From a bacterium (GTDB lineage Bacteria > Planctomycetota > UBA11346): a stretch of DNA of 32,349 nucleotides. Under the pieces are notes generated by a model. It made no database searches. It was given only the letters and a program-made list of their open reading frames with translations, and was not told the origin of the DNA. Location of the stretch: NCBI GenBank assembly GCA_020049615.1, contig JAIFKN010000293.1, positions 1 through 32,349 on the forward strand, in the 5' to 3' direction. Position numbers and translations under genes: made by a program. This document shows, piece by piece, positions 1-7,547 of the stretch. Each line of letters opens with the position of its first letter. Position 1 is the stretch's first letter.

Positions 1-72
1 ATCGCGGTCCGTCTGGGCGGGTTCGGATCCCGCCTGGTCCGCCTGCCGAGCGAGGACGATCGTCGTCCATGA
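1..72 (+). CDS. Possible C-terminal tail of a gene cut by the left edge
   Basis: Frame 1 is open from the first base and ends at a TGA at 70-72, giving 23 residues that end in PSEDDRRP. Nothing in it is recognisable, and an open frame this short is easily expected by chance at this GC content. A 6-bp inverted repeat (54-59 with 63-68) lies just before the stop. From 73 to 173 I see no gene or clear signal. Confidence 0.25.
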   Translation: MAVRLGGFGSRLVRLPSEDDRRP

Positions 73-173
73 TGGCCGGAGGCTGAGGTGCATACCTCGT
101 AGATCCCGATCGACGCGCGGTGCGCGCAGGTCGGCTTCCGGCTCGATTACGGACCCGCGCGAAGGGTACGCTT

Positions 174-800
174 TCAGAACACCATGCCGACCAGCAGGCG
201 GATGCCGACGTCCCAGCCGCTCGGGTTGACGCCTTCGGCGCCGCCGGCCGTCGCCACCTCGAGGTTCTGCGAGCGCCAGTAGGAGAGGAACGGGCCGACT
301 CCGATGGTCGTGGTGCGGTCGAGGACGGCCCAGCCGTCGCAGCCCAGGCTCAGACCGGCGCGCAGGGCATCGTCCGAGCTGGTCCCGTCAGCGCGGTCGA
401 CATCGAAGGTCATCCGGCCCACATGCATGGACAGCAGGGGTGCGACCCCGAGTGCCGAGTCGGAGGATATCCACAAGGGCACGGCAGATCCGATGGCGCC
501 CTTGAGGGCGAGGGTCTCAGCCTCGATCTCCGTGTCGTCATCGTTGGCGCGCTGGCGTTCCAGGATCAGGCCGATCTCGTAGAACGGGTGGTGCGCCTGC
601 TGGGGGAAGTAGTAGTCGCGGAACTGGAGCTCGAAGCGCAGTCCCTCATCCCAGTCGGCCGAGAGCGGGCCGGCATCGACGCTGCCAGCCACCAGGGCGA
701 TGTAGGAGAGCGAGATGCCGCTCGCCATGGGCTCCTCTTCGGCCGTCAGGGCGGCCGGCAGGAGGACGGTCAGGAGAGCGGCGGTCGAGCGGAGGAGCAT
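174..800 (-). CDS. Secreted, probable outer-membrane beta-barrel-like protein
   Basis: The 208-residue product starts with a typical signal peptide (MLLRSTAALLTVLLPAALTAEEE). The rest is rich in alternating polar and aromatic segments (LRFELQFRDYYF, FYEIGLILE), with many Gly/Asp turns. It ends in LLVGMVF, and a terminal Phe is typical of outer-membrane barrels. No family was recognised. The frame is open to an ATG at 839, but I chose the ATG at 800. That start puts the hydrophobic core directly after the N-terminus and has a TAGCGT box five bases upstream. The alternative start lies in the right arm of a hairpin that follows the upstream gene. The gene may have its own promoter although it follows the 929-residue gene on the same strand. 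The barrel role is inferred from composition only. Confidence 0.65.
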   Translation of the reverse strand: MLLRSTAALLTVLLPAALTAEEEPMASGISLSYIALVAGSVDAGPLSADWDEGLRFELQFRDYYFPQQAHHPFYEIGLILERQRANDDDTEIEAETLALKGAIGSAVPLWISSDSALGVAPLLSMHVGRMTFDVDRADGTSSDDALRAGLSLGCDGWAVLDRTTTIGVGPFLSYWRSQNLEVATAGGAEGVNPSGWDVGIRLLVGMVF

Positions 801-805
801 GCGGG

Positions 806-811
806 ACGCTA
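806..811 (-). promoter_or_regulatory. TAnnnT (-10-like) box of the 174-800 gene
   Basis: TAGCGT reads on the minus strand and ends five bases before the chosen ATG at 800. No good -35 box is seen. It matches boxes at the same distance before six other starts in this window, consistent with a leaderless transcript. Confidence 0.4.
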
Positions 812-828
812 CCCCTGGACAGCCATCC

Positions 829-869
829 CGTCCAGGCATGAGCCTGCGTAGCTGTTCAATGCCAGGACG
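829..869 (-). terminator. Hairpin at the end of the 929-residue gene
   Basis: The 11-base arms at 829-839 and 859-869 pair perfectly except for one central A-A mismatch. The 19-base loop contains the TGA stop of the gene at 856-858, immediately after the 5' arm in the direction of transcription. There is no T-run after it, so it is terminator-like rather than a canonical intrinsic terminator. Confidence 0.45.
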
Positions 870-3645
870 CCGGTAGCGCAGTGATCGCGCGATCCGCTAT
901 GGCCTCCATCGCCTCGGATTCGGCGTCCTCGGGCAGTTCGTCGACCGCGGCCAGCGCGGCGCGCAGCTCCTGGGCCGCCTCGGCGTAGCCTTCGCCAACT
1001 GTCTCGGCTGCCGCCAGCTCACGCTCGGCGAGTTCCTTGAAGGCATCCTCGGCGACGCAGGCCCAGGCGGCGACCGCGACGGCGGCGGCGGTCAGACGCT
1101 GCAGCGGTCCGCGCCCGTCCTCGTTCGCGCCGGCGAGCGCCTCGTGGAAGGCGGCAGCGACCGCCTCCTCGTCGGCATCGTCGCGCCACAGCAGCATGGC
1201 GCGGTAGGCGCCGGCCAGCTGGCCGGGATGCTGCGCCGGCAGCTCGCCCCAGGCGTCGTAGGCGTCGAGGTAGGCGTCCTCGGCCGCCTCGTCGGCGCTG
1301 TGGAACCACAGGCTGCGCAGCAGCAGGTGGTGACGGCCGCGCTCGGCCTCGGCCGCCTCGCCGGAGCTGGTGGCGAGCGGGACGGCAGCGTCGGCCGGAC
1401 TGTGGCCGAGGGCGGTGGCGAGCAGTGCTGGCGCAGTCGCCAGGCGGCCGTCGAGGGCGTTCATCGCCCGCCAGCACGCTGCGCGCTGCTGCTCGCGGCC
1501 GCGCGGCGCCTCGCCCAGGCCGGGATCCTCGGCGATCAGGACCAGGGCGGCGGCGAAGCACTCCTCGGCCTCCTCGTGGCGGGCCTCGACCGCCAGCACG
1601 CGTCCATGCAGGGCGAGGAGGCGGGCGCGGGCCGCCGGGGTCAGGAAGGGGAAGGCCGGATCGGCCCGCACCGTTTCCAGGCGCTTGCGCGCAACGGCAT
1701 GCAGGAAGCGGTCCGCTTCGGCGGCGGCCTGGGTGTGGTCGAGCCGGGCGACCAGTTCGCGGTCGAGGAGCAGCGCGCGCGGGCGGGTGGCGGCGAAGGC
1801 GTTCTCGGCGCTGGCCGTCCGCTCGGCATCGCCCGAACCGAGGCCGAGCCCGAGGGTGAGCAGGCGCACGCGCAGCGGCGCGGCATCCGGCACCTCGCCA
1901 AGCAGGGTGCGCACCGCGGACTCCTGCGGGCGGATAGCGCGGGGATCGCCATCGCGGCGGCGGCGCTCCAGTTCGTCGAGCAGGCGCTCCTGCAGCGTGG
2001 TGTCGGCGGCCACCGCGGTGGCGGCGCTGCGCAGCACCAGCCGGCCCAGCGTGGTGCCGGCGAGGTCGCGGGCGACGTCGAGCAGCTCCTCGACCGCCGG
2101 CGTGCCGACGATGCGGCTGGCGGCGCGGATGCGGCGGTAGCCGTCGCCGTCGACCGGCATGTAGCCGGGCAGCTTGGTGCAGTCGTGGCCGCCGAAGCGT
2201 TCGCCGCGCACGACGCGGGCGAGGTACCAGTAGCCGACCAGGTCGCCCCAGGGGATGTAGCCGAAGCTCTTCCCTTCCCAGCCGACCTGGGCCAGCTTCC
2301 ACGGCGCGAAGCGCTCGGGGAAGTCGACCCGCGACTCGTCGAGAGCGCCGGCGAAGTAGGGGGTGAGGTCGTCGCCCGGATCGTACTCGCCGTAGCGTTC
2401 GAGATACACCAGCACGCGGGTCTGGCGGTTGGGCAGCGGCAGCAGCCAGCCGAGCAGCAGCTGCAGCGCGGTGCGCACCATCGGCAGGTAGCGCGCCGGC
2501 GCGCCTGCCGCGCCGCGCACCGGCACCAGGAAGGGGAATGCCTTGGCGCAGCCGAGCAGCTCGCGCAGCGGCTCATGCGAGCGCCGGTGGGTGCCGATGT
2601 GCGACAGGACGCGGTGGTCGGGCTCGGCGCCGTTCCACACGATGCCGGCGATGGCACCATGGGCGGTGCCGAGTTCGACCTCGTCGATGTAGATCGAGAT
2701 CGTGTCGCTGGTGAGGATGAAGTCGGCGCGCTCCACCGGCGAGGAGGGGGCCAGGTAGGTCTCGGTGCCTCCGCGCCGGCGTCCGCGTCCACCGCGGCCT
2801 CCGCGCCGGCCACCCCCGCGACCGCCGCCTCCACCACCACTGCCACGACGGTGCGGAGCAGCGCCGACACGGTGCGCGTCGAGATAGGTCTGGGCCAGGG
2901 CCGCCAGCAGCTGGCCGTGGATGGAGACCTGCTGCACCTGGGCGAGGAACTCGGTGGCGAGCAGGGTCGCCTGGCTGGGCGGCGACGAGAACAGGTGCTT
3001 GCGCAGCGTCTCGGCCGCCATCAGCAGATCGGTGTCGCCCGCAGAGGGTACCCAGGTCGCCAGCGGACCCGGATCCCAGCCTTCGCGGGCGTAGTGGTCG
3101 CAGATGCCGCGCAGCGATTCGCCGACCCGTCCGCTGCGACCGCTCTCGATCAACCGCGGCACCAGGCGGGCCCACGCCTCGGCGGCGGCGCTCGGCAGGC
3201 TGACGGGCTTGGCCGTGGCGGCGGGCTGCGCCGGTACAGGCGCCGTCGACCTGCCGCCAGGCCGCAGGCCTCGTTCGGCCAGCCAGGCCAGGGCGGCATC
3301 GCGCAGGGCGTCCCAGCGGTCCTCCGGCAGGAGGTGGAAGGCGTCCTCGAACTCCTCCCAGGCCTCGGCATCGGCGCGGGCGCCGCGGGCAACCAGGCGA
3401 CTGACCGCCGCATTGGCGCGTTTGAGCGAATCCGCGACGTCTCGGCCGGGCTTCCAGGCCGCCAATGGCGATCCCGGCTCGCAGACCGAGCGCTGCGCAC
3501 GTTCCAGGCTGGCCGGATCGGCCTGGCCGATGGCGGTGTTGAGCAGGGTCGGGCCGAGGCGCGGCCAGATCCGGGCGGGATCGCGCCCGGCGGCGGGACG
3601 GCGCCCGGAAGCGGCAGAAGCGTCCTTCACATCATGCGTCGGCAT
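856..3645 (-). CDS. Large protein with Arg/Gly-rich linker and DUF3800-like domain
   Basis: The product has 929 residues from the ATG at 3645; the frame is also open to a TTG at 3678. Residues 1-260 are helical and Ala/Arg-rich. Residues about 262-297 form an RGG-type low-complexity stretch (GGRGGGRRGGRGGRGRRRGG), which in other proteins often contacts RNA. Residues about 303-530 resemble DUF3800, a family with a predicted RNase H-like fold. The segment has an N-terminal SIYIDEVELG strand (compare the family's YIDESG) and a later GYIPWGDLVGYWYLA motif (compare ADLVAY). The remaining 400 residues are helical and repetitive, possibly TPR-like. No signal peptide is seen, so the protein is probably cytoplasmic. 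It lies 59 bases downstream of the patatin gene and may share its transcript. Nuclease activity is inference; the DUF3800 match rests on two motifs seen by eye. Confidence 0.7.
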   Translation of the reverse strand: MPTHDVKDASAASGRRPAAGRDPARIWPRLGPTLLNTAIGQADPASLERAQRSVCEPGSPLAAWKPGRDVADSLKRANAAVSRLVARGARADAEAWEEFEDAFHLLPEDRWDALRDAALAWLAERGLRPGGRSTAPVPAQPAATAKPVSLPSAAAEAWARLVPRLIESGRSGRVGESLRGICDHYAREGWDPGPLATWVPSAGDTDLLMAAETLRKHLFSSPPSQATLLATEFLAQVQQVSIHGQLLAALAQTYLDAHRVGAAPHRRGSGGGGGGRGGGRRGGRGGRGRRRGGTETYLAPSSPVERADFILTSDTISIYIDEVELGTAHGAIAGIVWNGAEPDHRVLSHIGTHRRSHEPLRELLGCAKAFPFLVPVRGAAGAPARYLPMVRTALQLLLGWLLPLPNRQTRVLVYLERYGEYDPGDDLTPYFAGALDESRVDFPERFAPWKLAQVGWEGKSFGYIPWGDLVGYWYLARVVRGERFGGHDCTKLPGYMPVDGDGYRRIRAASRIVGTPAVEELLDVARDLAGTTLGRLVLRSAATAVAADTTLQERLLDELERRRRDGDPRAIRPQESAVRTLLGEVPDAAPLRVRLLTLGLGLGSGDAERTASAENAFAATRPRALLLDRELVARLDHTQAAAEADRFLHAVARKRLETVRADPAFPFLTPAARARLLALHGRVLAVEARHEEAEECFAAALVLIAEDPGLGEAPRGREQQRAACWRAMNALDGRLATAPALLATALGHSPADAAVPLATSSGEAAEAERGRHHLLLRSLWFHSADEAAEDAYLDAYDAWGELPAQHPGQLAGAYRAMLLWRDDADEEAVAAAFHEALAGANEDGRGPLQRLTAAAVAVAAWACVAEDAFKELAERELAAAETVGEGYAEAAQELRAALAAVDELPEDAESEAMEAIADRAITALPASWH

Positions 3646-3704
3646 CGGCACAGACTGCCGGTTCCTGCCGTTCCACAACCCTGTTCATGTGACGGGCAGC
3701 CTGT

Positions 3705-4898
3705 TCATTCCAGGTGGTCGCCGGAGTGGACCTCCTGCTGCAAGTAGAGCGGCGCGTGGTCATGCCAGGGAGTCGCCGACAACGCGATGCGTCTACCGAG
3801 GTCGGACAGGGCTCGGGTCGTGCGGGGATCGAACGGGTTCAGACCGCTGTCGATGGGGAAGTCGGGCGGGATGGCGGTCCAACGGAACTCGGCCTCGAGG
3901 CCCTGGCTGCGCAGCACCTGGGTGCGCAGGGCCAGGTTCTTCAGCGGCGCGATCACCCCAGCCTTCAGCATCATGGTCGAACTGCGCATCAGGCTGCCCC
4001 TCCAGTTCGGCTGGACCGTCGTCGGCGGTTCGTGGGTTCGGTTGTTGACCACCACCCAGTGGCGCAGGCGGGCAGGGGTCGCGGGATGGGCCGCATTCCA
4101 CTCCTGCAGGACATCGACCAGTCCTTGGAGACGGCCGACCGCGATCAATTGCATCAGCACCCCGGCATCGGCCTGCAGCGTGTCATCGATGACCACGGGT
4201 TCGAACGCGGCCGGTATGGCGATGGCCGCGCGCTGGATCTGGTACAGCCTGGCAGGATCATCGGCGGCCTTCAGCAGATCCCACAGCCGCAGGATACCGA
4301 GGTCGAGATCGGCGGTCGCCACCACCAGCGAACGGTGCTCCGCGCGCTGGGCGCGCAGGGCTGCGGCGATCGTGCTGCTGATCTCGTCACGTATCCGCTC
4401 CTCGAGGTCGGTGATGTCGTAGAGCGAATTGCCGCTGACCAGTCCGTAGAAGATATGTTCGCGCGCCCAATCGGTGGAGCTGTTCCGGTAGAGCTCGTCG
4501 ACGCGTTCGAAGAGTCCGAGGAAGGCGTAGGGGGCGATCAGGGCCCCGGTGCTGATGCCGTTGACCATGTCGAACTCGGGCATCGCACGCGGATCGTCCT
4601 TGGGAATCTCCGACCAGGCGCGCAGGAAGCCGGCACCGTAAGCGCCCCAGTCGCCGCCGCCGGACAGCGACAGGATGTCGATCGCTGGTTCGCGGCCGGC
4701 AGCCAGGTCGTCCGCGAGCGCCGGAACGACCCGGGCCCGCAGGGTCTGCACCAGTTCGAGGTTCGCCGCCTCTGCCTGATCGAGCCGCCGGTACAGTTCC
4801 TCGCTGGGTATGACGGCGCGCCCTCCGGAGCAGCCGGCCGGGAACAGGAGTGATAGCGCCAGCAGGCAGCCGCCGACCAGCCGGGAAGGTCTGTGCAT
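3705..4898 (-). CDS. Patatin-like phospholipase, probable lipoprotein
   Basis: The 397-residue product begins with a lipoprotein-type signal (LLALSLLFPAGC, Cys about residue 23). The -3 position is not the usual Leu. The patatin core follows: a glycine-rich oxyanion loop (LSLSGGGDWGAYG, residues about 73-85), the nucleophile elbow GISTG (about 113) and a DAG motif (about 245) that supplies the catalytic Asp of the Ser-Asp dyad. The family hydrolyses acyl esters of phospholipids. The signal suggests the enzyme is attached to the envelope, facing the periplasm or the outer membrane. It is divergent from the TamB/Omp85 pair with 87 bases between the starts. A TAGCCT box six bases upstream supports the ATG at 4898. 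Some envelope patatins are fused to Omp85-type barrels, so proximity to TamA/TamB may be functional, but this is inference. Confidence 0.85.
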   Translation of the reverse strand: MHRPSRLVGGCLLALSLLFPAGCSGGRAVIPSEELYRRLDQAEAANLELVQTLRARVVPALADDLAAGREPAIDILSLSGGGDWGAYGAGFLRAWSEIPKDDPRAMPEFDMVNGISTGALIAPYAFLGLFERVDELYRNSSTDWAREHIFYGLVSGNSLYDITDLEERIRDEISSTIAAALRAQRAEHRSLVVATADLDLGILRLWDLLKAADDPARLYQIQRAAIAIPAAFEPVVIDDTLQADAGVLMQLIAVGRLQGLVDVLQEWNAAHPATPARLRHWVVVNNRTHEPPTTVQPNWRGSLMRSSTMMLKAGVIAPLKNLALRTQVLRSQGLEAEFRWTAIPPDFPIDSGLNPFDPRTTRALSDLGRRIALSATPWHDHAPLYLQQEVHSGDHLE

Positions 4899-4904
4899 GG
4901 TTCC

Positions 4905-4910
4905 AGGCTA
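4905..4910 (-). promoter_or_regulatory. TAnnnT (-10-like) box of the patatin gene
   Basis: TAGCCT on the minus strand is separated from the ATG at 4898 by six bases. No clear -35 or Shine-Dalgarno sequence is present. The 87-base divergent region 4899-4985 should also carry a promoter for the TamB-like gene, but I cannot point to one. Confidence 0.4.
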
Positions 4911-4985
4911 TCCGGCCCGGATCCGGTGGAAGACAGCGCGCCCTGCCGGTGGCGCGGCTGGGATGCCGACCATCATGCCCGCCCG

Positions 4986-7547
4986 ATGTCCGACGTTCCA
5001 CCGCGAAAGCCGAGGCGATATGGGCGTTGGCTGTGGCTCGCGGCGGGAACCGGGCTGGTGGTGCTGTGGCTGGCGCGTGGTCCGCTGCTCAGCCCGGTGG
5101 TGGCGCGGATTGCAGCCGCCCGGATCACCGAAGCGACCGGAGCGCAGACGCGGATAGCCCGTGCGAGCGGAGGCTGGATCGGCGACGCCCAGTTCCACGG
5201 GGTCGAACTGGCAGGCATGGGATGGCGGGTCCGGGTGCAGCGGATCGAGGCCGAGTACGGGTTCGGCCTCCTGCGTGGCGATGCCGCTGCCCTGCGTTCG
5301 CTGTCGCTCTCGGGTGTGGACGCGACGCTCGATCTCGATGGCCTGCCGGCGTCGGGTGGCCAGCAGCCATGGCCGGCCGTGCTGGCGCAGCTGCCCGAGC
5401 GACTGCCTCGGCTGCGCCTGGATGGCGATGTCGCTCTGCGGGCCGGCGGCCACCAGTTGCTGCTCGCCGGCCTCGACCTGGCGATCGCCGATGGCAGGGT
5501 CCGGCTGGCCAGCCGCCAGATGTCCTTCGACGGCCGGATCTATGCGCTGCCACCGCTCCAGCTCAGCCGGGCGGTGCGCGACAGCCTGCGTCTGGACGAG
5601 CCGGTGGAGCTGCCGTTCCAGGGCGGCCTGCGTTGCGACCACCTCGAGCTGACTCTCGGGTCGTCCGCGCAGCAGCTGCTCGCCGACGGCCAGCTTGGGG
5701 GTGGAACCTGGCGAGCGCGGTTCGCGGGGGGCACCGCGTCGATCGAGCTGCAGGGGATCGACGTCGCGACCCTGGGTCTCCTGCCACCGGATCTTGGTGC
5801 GGTGCTGGTCGATGGCAGCGTCGAGCGCAGTGCGGAAGCCTGGAGGGTGCGCTCGCTGCATGTCGCCGCCAACGGACTGGCGCTCGACGCCTCCACCCTG
5901 GTCGAGGCCGGTCCCTGGCGCTGCCGCGAGCTCGTGGCGACGCTGGCTGCCGATCTGGAGAAGCTGCGTCCCGGCCTGCATGGCCGCATCCAGGCGACAT
6001 TGCGTGGCGATCTCCCGCTTGCCCAGTGGACCCAGGGGAGGCTGGATCTGGCGGTCAGCGGTTCGGACTTCGTGGTCGGCGGCAAGCCATGCGCGCCCCT
6101 GCGCCTGGAAGCCCGGCTGGAAGACGGCGCGGTCCGGTTGCAGGCCCTGGACGGAGGATGGGGTGGTTACCCGGTGCGGCTGCAGGCGGGAACCACGGAC
6201 GAGGCGGTGCCGCAGGCAGCCGCCTGGCGTCTGATGCCACGACCGATCGGTATCGCTGGCGGGGTCGCCACCCTGGCAGCGCATGGTGACGCGGGAGGTT
6301 CGGTCGCAGGCGAACTGCGCCTGGATGGCCTGCTGCTGGCTGAGCTTCCCCTCGCTTCCAGCCTGCGCCATGTCCGTGGCACGGTTGCCGGGCAGTTCCG
6401 TTTCGACGGCAGGCTGACGGCACCGGACTGGGCGGGCGAGTTGCGCCTGGAGGGGGTCGAAGCCAAGCTGTCGACCGACATTCCGACCATCACGGGCGGT
6501 CGGGCGCGCCTCCTCGTCGAACCCGGTCTGTTGACCATCACGGAACTGCACGGCGAGATGGGCGGAGCCGGGATGGACGCCTCGGGTGGCATCAGGCTGG
6601 ACGGTGCCGGCGGGGACCTCGACCTGGTCTGTCGGGGCAGGAACCTCCTGCTCGTGCAGCGGCCAGACGCGCGCGTGCGTGCCGACCTCGACCTGCGGCT
6701 GGGCGGATCATTCGCCTCGCCGCTGCTGTCGGGCGAGGTGGTCGTGACCAGCGCGCTGATCACGCCCGAGCTGCCCGGCGGCGGCCAGGGCGATCTCGGC
6801 GACGACCGCATCGTGCTGTTCGAGCTGCCCGATCCGCCGCTATCCACCCTGCGCTTCGCCCTGCAGGTGCGCAGCGCTGCCGCCGATGGCGCCGATCGCG
6901 GGGTGCGCGTGGCCACGCGCTGGGGGCGCGGCACCTGCGATCTCGACCTGCGGTTGGGCGGCACCGGCGCCCTGCCCACCCCCGAAGGGCGCGTCTCGGT
7001 GCGGGATGGCGTCGCCACCCTGCCGTTCAGCACATTGAAGGTCACGCACGGCGAGCTGGTCTTCCCGCCCGGTGATCCGTTCCAGCCGCGGCTCACCGCC
7101 ACTGCCGGGGCACGCATCCGCAATTACGACGTGGTGGCCCAGGTCACTGGCACGCTCAGCCAGCCGGTCATCCGCGTCACCGGCAGCGGACTCGACGAGC
7201 AGGAGGCGCTGATGCTGCTGACCACCGGCAGCACACCGCGCGAACTGGCCGATCCGCAGAGTCAGAAGGCCGCGCTCGGCCGGGTCGGGGTGTGGCTGGG
7301 CCAGGAGGCTTGGCGCGATCTCGAGGGCCTGGATGGCGTCGATGACGGACCGTCTCTGACCGAGCGCGTGGTCATCACGTGGGGCCGCGAGCGCAGCGGC
7401 CAGGGGCGGGACACCATCGACACCGAGGTCGAGCTGACCGAACCCGGATCGGATCCGGCCGTGCTGCTGTATGGCGAGCGCGACCGCTACGACCAGTACA
7501 ACGCCGGCGTCATCCTGCGCCTCTCGTGGGGAGGCGAGGATCCATGA
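4986..7547 (+). CDS. tamB: TamB-like translocation and assembly protein
   Basis: The 853-residue product starts MSDVPPRKPRRYGRWLWLAAGTG. This is a basic N-terminus followed by one membrane anchor (residues about 13-30). The body consists of repeating amphipathic beta segments typical of the AsmA/TamB superfamily. The C-terminal third has the DUF490 signature, including GRVSVRDGVATLPFSTLKVTHGELVFPPGDPFQP, then a VTGTLSQPVIRVTGSGLDEQEALMLLTTG segment and an ending ILRLSWGG. TamB proteins form long beta-taco bridges across the periplasm that work with TamA in outer-membrane assembly and lipid transport. The frame is open to an ATG at 4893, but the 4986 start puts the anchor at the N-terminus. 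The stop overlaps the next gene by four bases (ATGA), the classical TamA/TamB partnership in reversed order (tamB first). Confidence 0.88.
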   Translation: MSDVPPRKPRRYGRWLWLAAGTGLVVLWLARGPLLSPVVARIAAARITEATGAQTRIARASGGWIGDAQFHGVELAGMGWRVRVQRIEAEYGFGLLRGDAAALRSLSLSGVDATLDLDGLPASGGQQPWPAVLAQLPERLPRLRLDGDVALRAGGHQLLLAGLDLAIADGRVRLASRQMSFDGRIYALPPLQLSRAVRDSLRLDEPVELPFQGGLRCDHLELTLGSSAQQLLADGQLGGGTWRARFAGGTASIELQGIDVATLGLLPPDLGAVLVDGSVERSAEAWRVRSLHVAANGLALDASTLVEAGPWRCRELVATLAADLEKLRPGLHGRIQATLRGDLPLAQWTQGRLDLAVSGSDFVVGGKPCAPLRLEARLEDGAVRLQALDGGWGGYPVRLQAGTTDEAVPQAAAWRLMPRPIGIAGGVATLAAHGDAGGSVAGELRLDGLLLAELPLASSLRHVRGTVAGQFRFDGRLTAPDWAGELRLEGVEAKLSTDIPTITGGRARLLVEPGLLTITELHGEMGGAGMDASGGIRLDGAGGDLDLVCRGRNLLLVQRPDARVRADLDLRLGGSFASPLLSGEVVVTSALITPELPGGGQGDLGDDRIVLFELPDPPLSTLRFALQVRSAAADGADRGVRVATRWGRGTCDLDLRLGGTGALPTPEGRVSVRDGVATLPFSTLKVTHGELVFPPGDPFQPRLTATAGARIRNYDVVAQVTGTLSQPVIRVTGSGLDEQEALMLLTTGSTPRELADPQSQKAALGRVGVWLGQEAWRDLEGLDGVDDGPSLTERVVITWGRERSGQGRDTIDTEVELTEPGSDPAVLLYGERDRYDQYNAGVILRLSWGGEDP

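Noticed and set aside
1144..3747. An 867-residue open frame on the plus strand opposite the 929-residue gene.
   Set aside because: Its composition (Gly, Ala, Arg, Gln, long Ala/Thr/Ser runs) is that of an antisense shadow at high GC, and no family motif appears. The minus-strand product has coherent motifs.
3705..4898. Patatin considered as a CBASS-type defence effector.
   Set aside because: It carries a lipoprotein signal and lies beside outer-membrane assembly genes; no cyclase, E1/E2 or other defence gene is nearby.
4908..6551. A long minus-strand frame opposite the TamB-like gene.
   Set aside because: No recognisable domain; the plus-strand frame has a membrane anchor and the TamB C-terminal motif.
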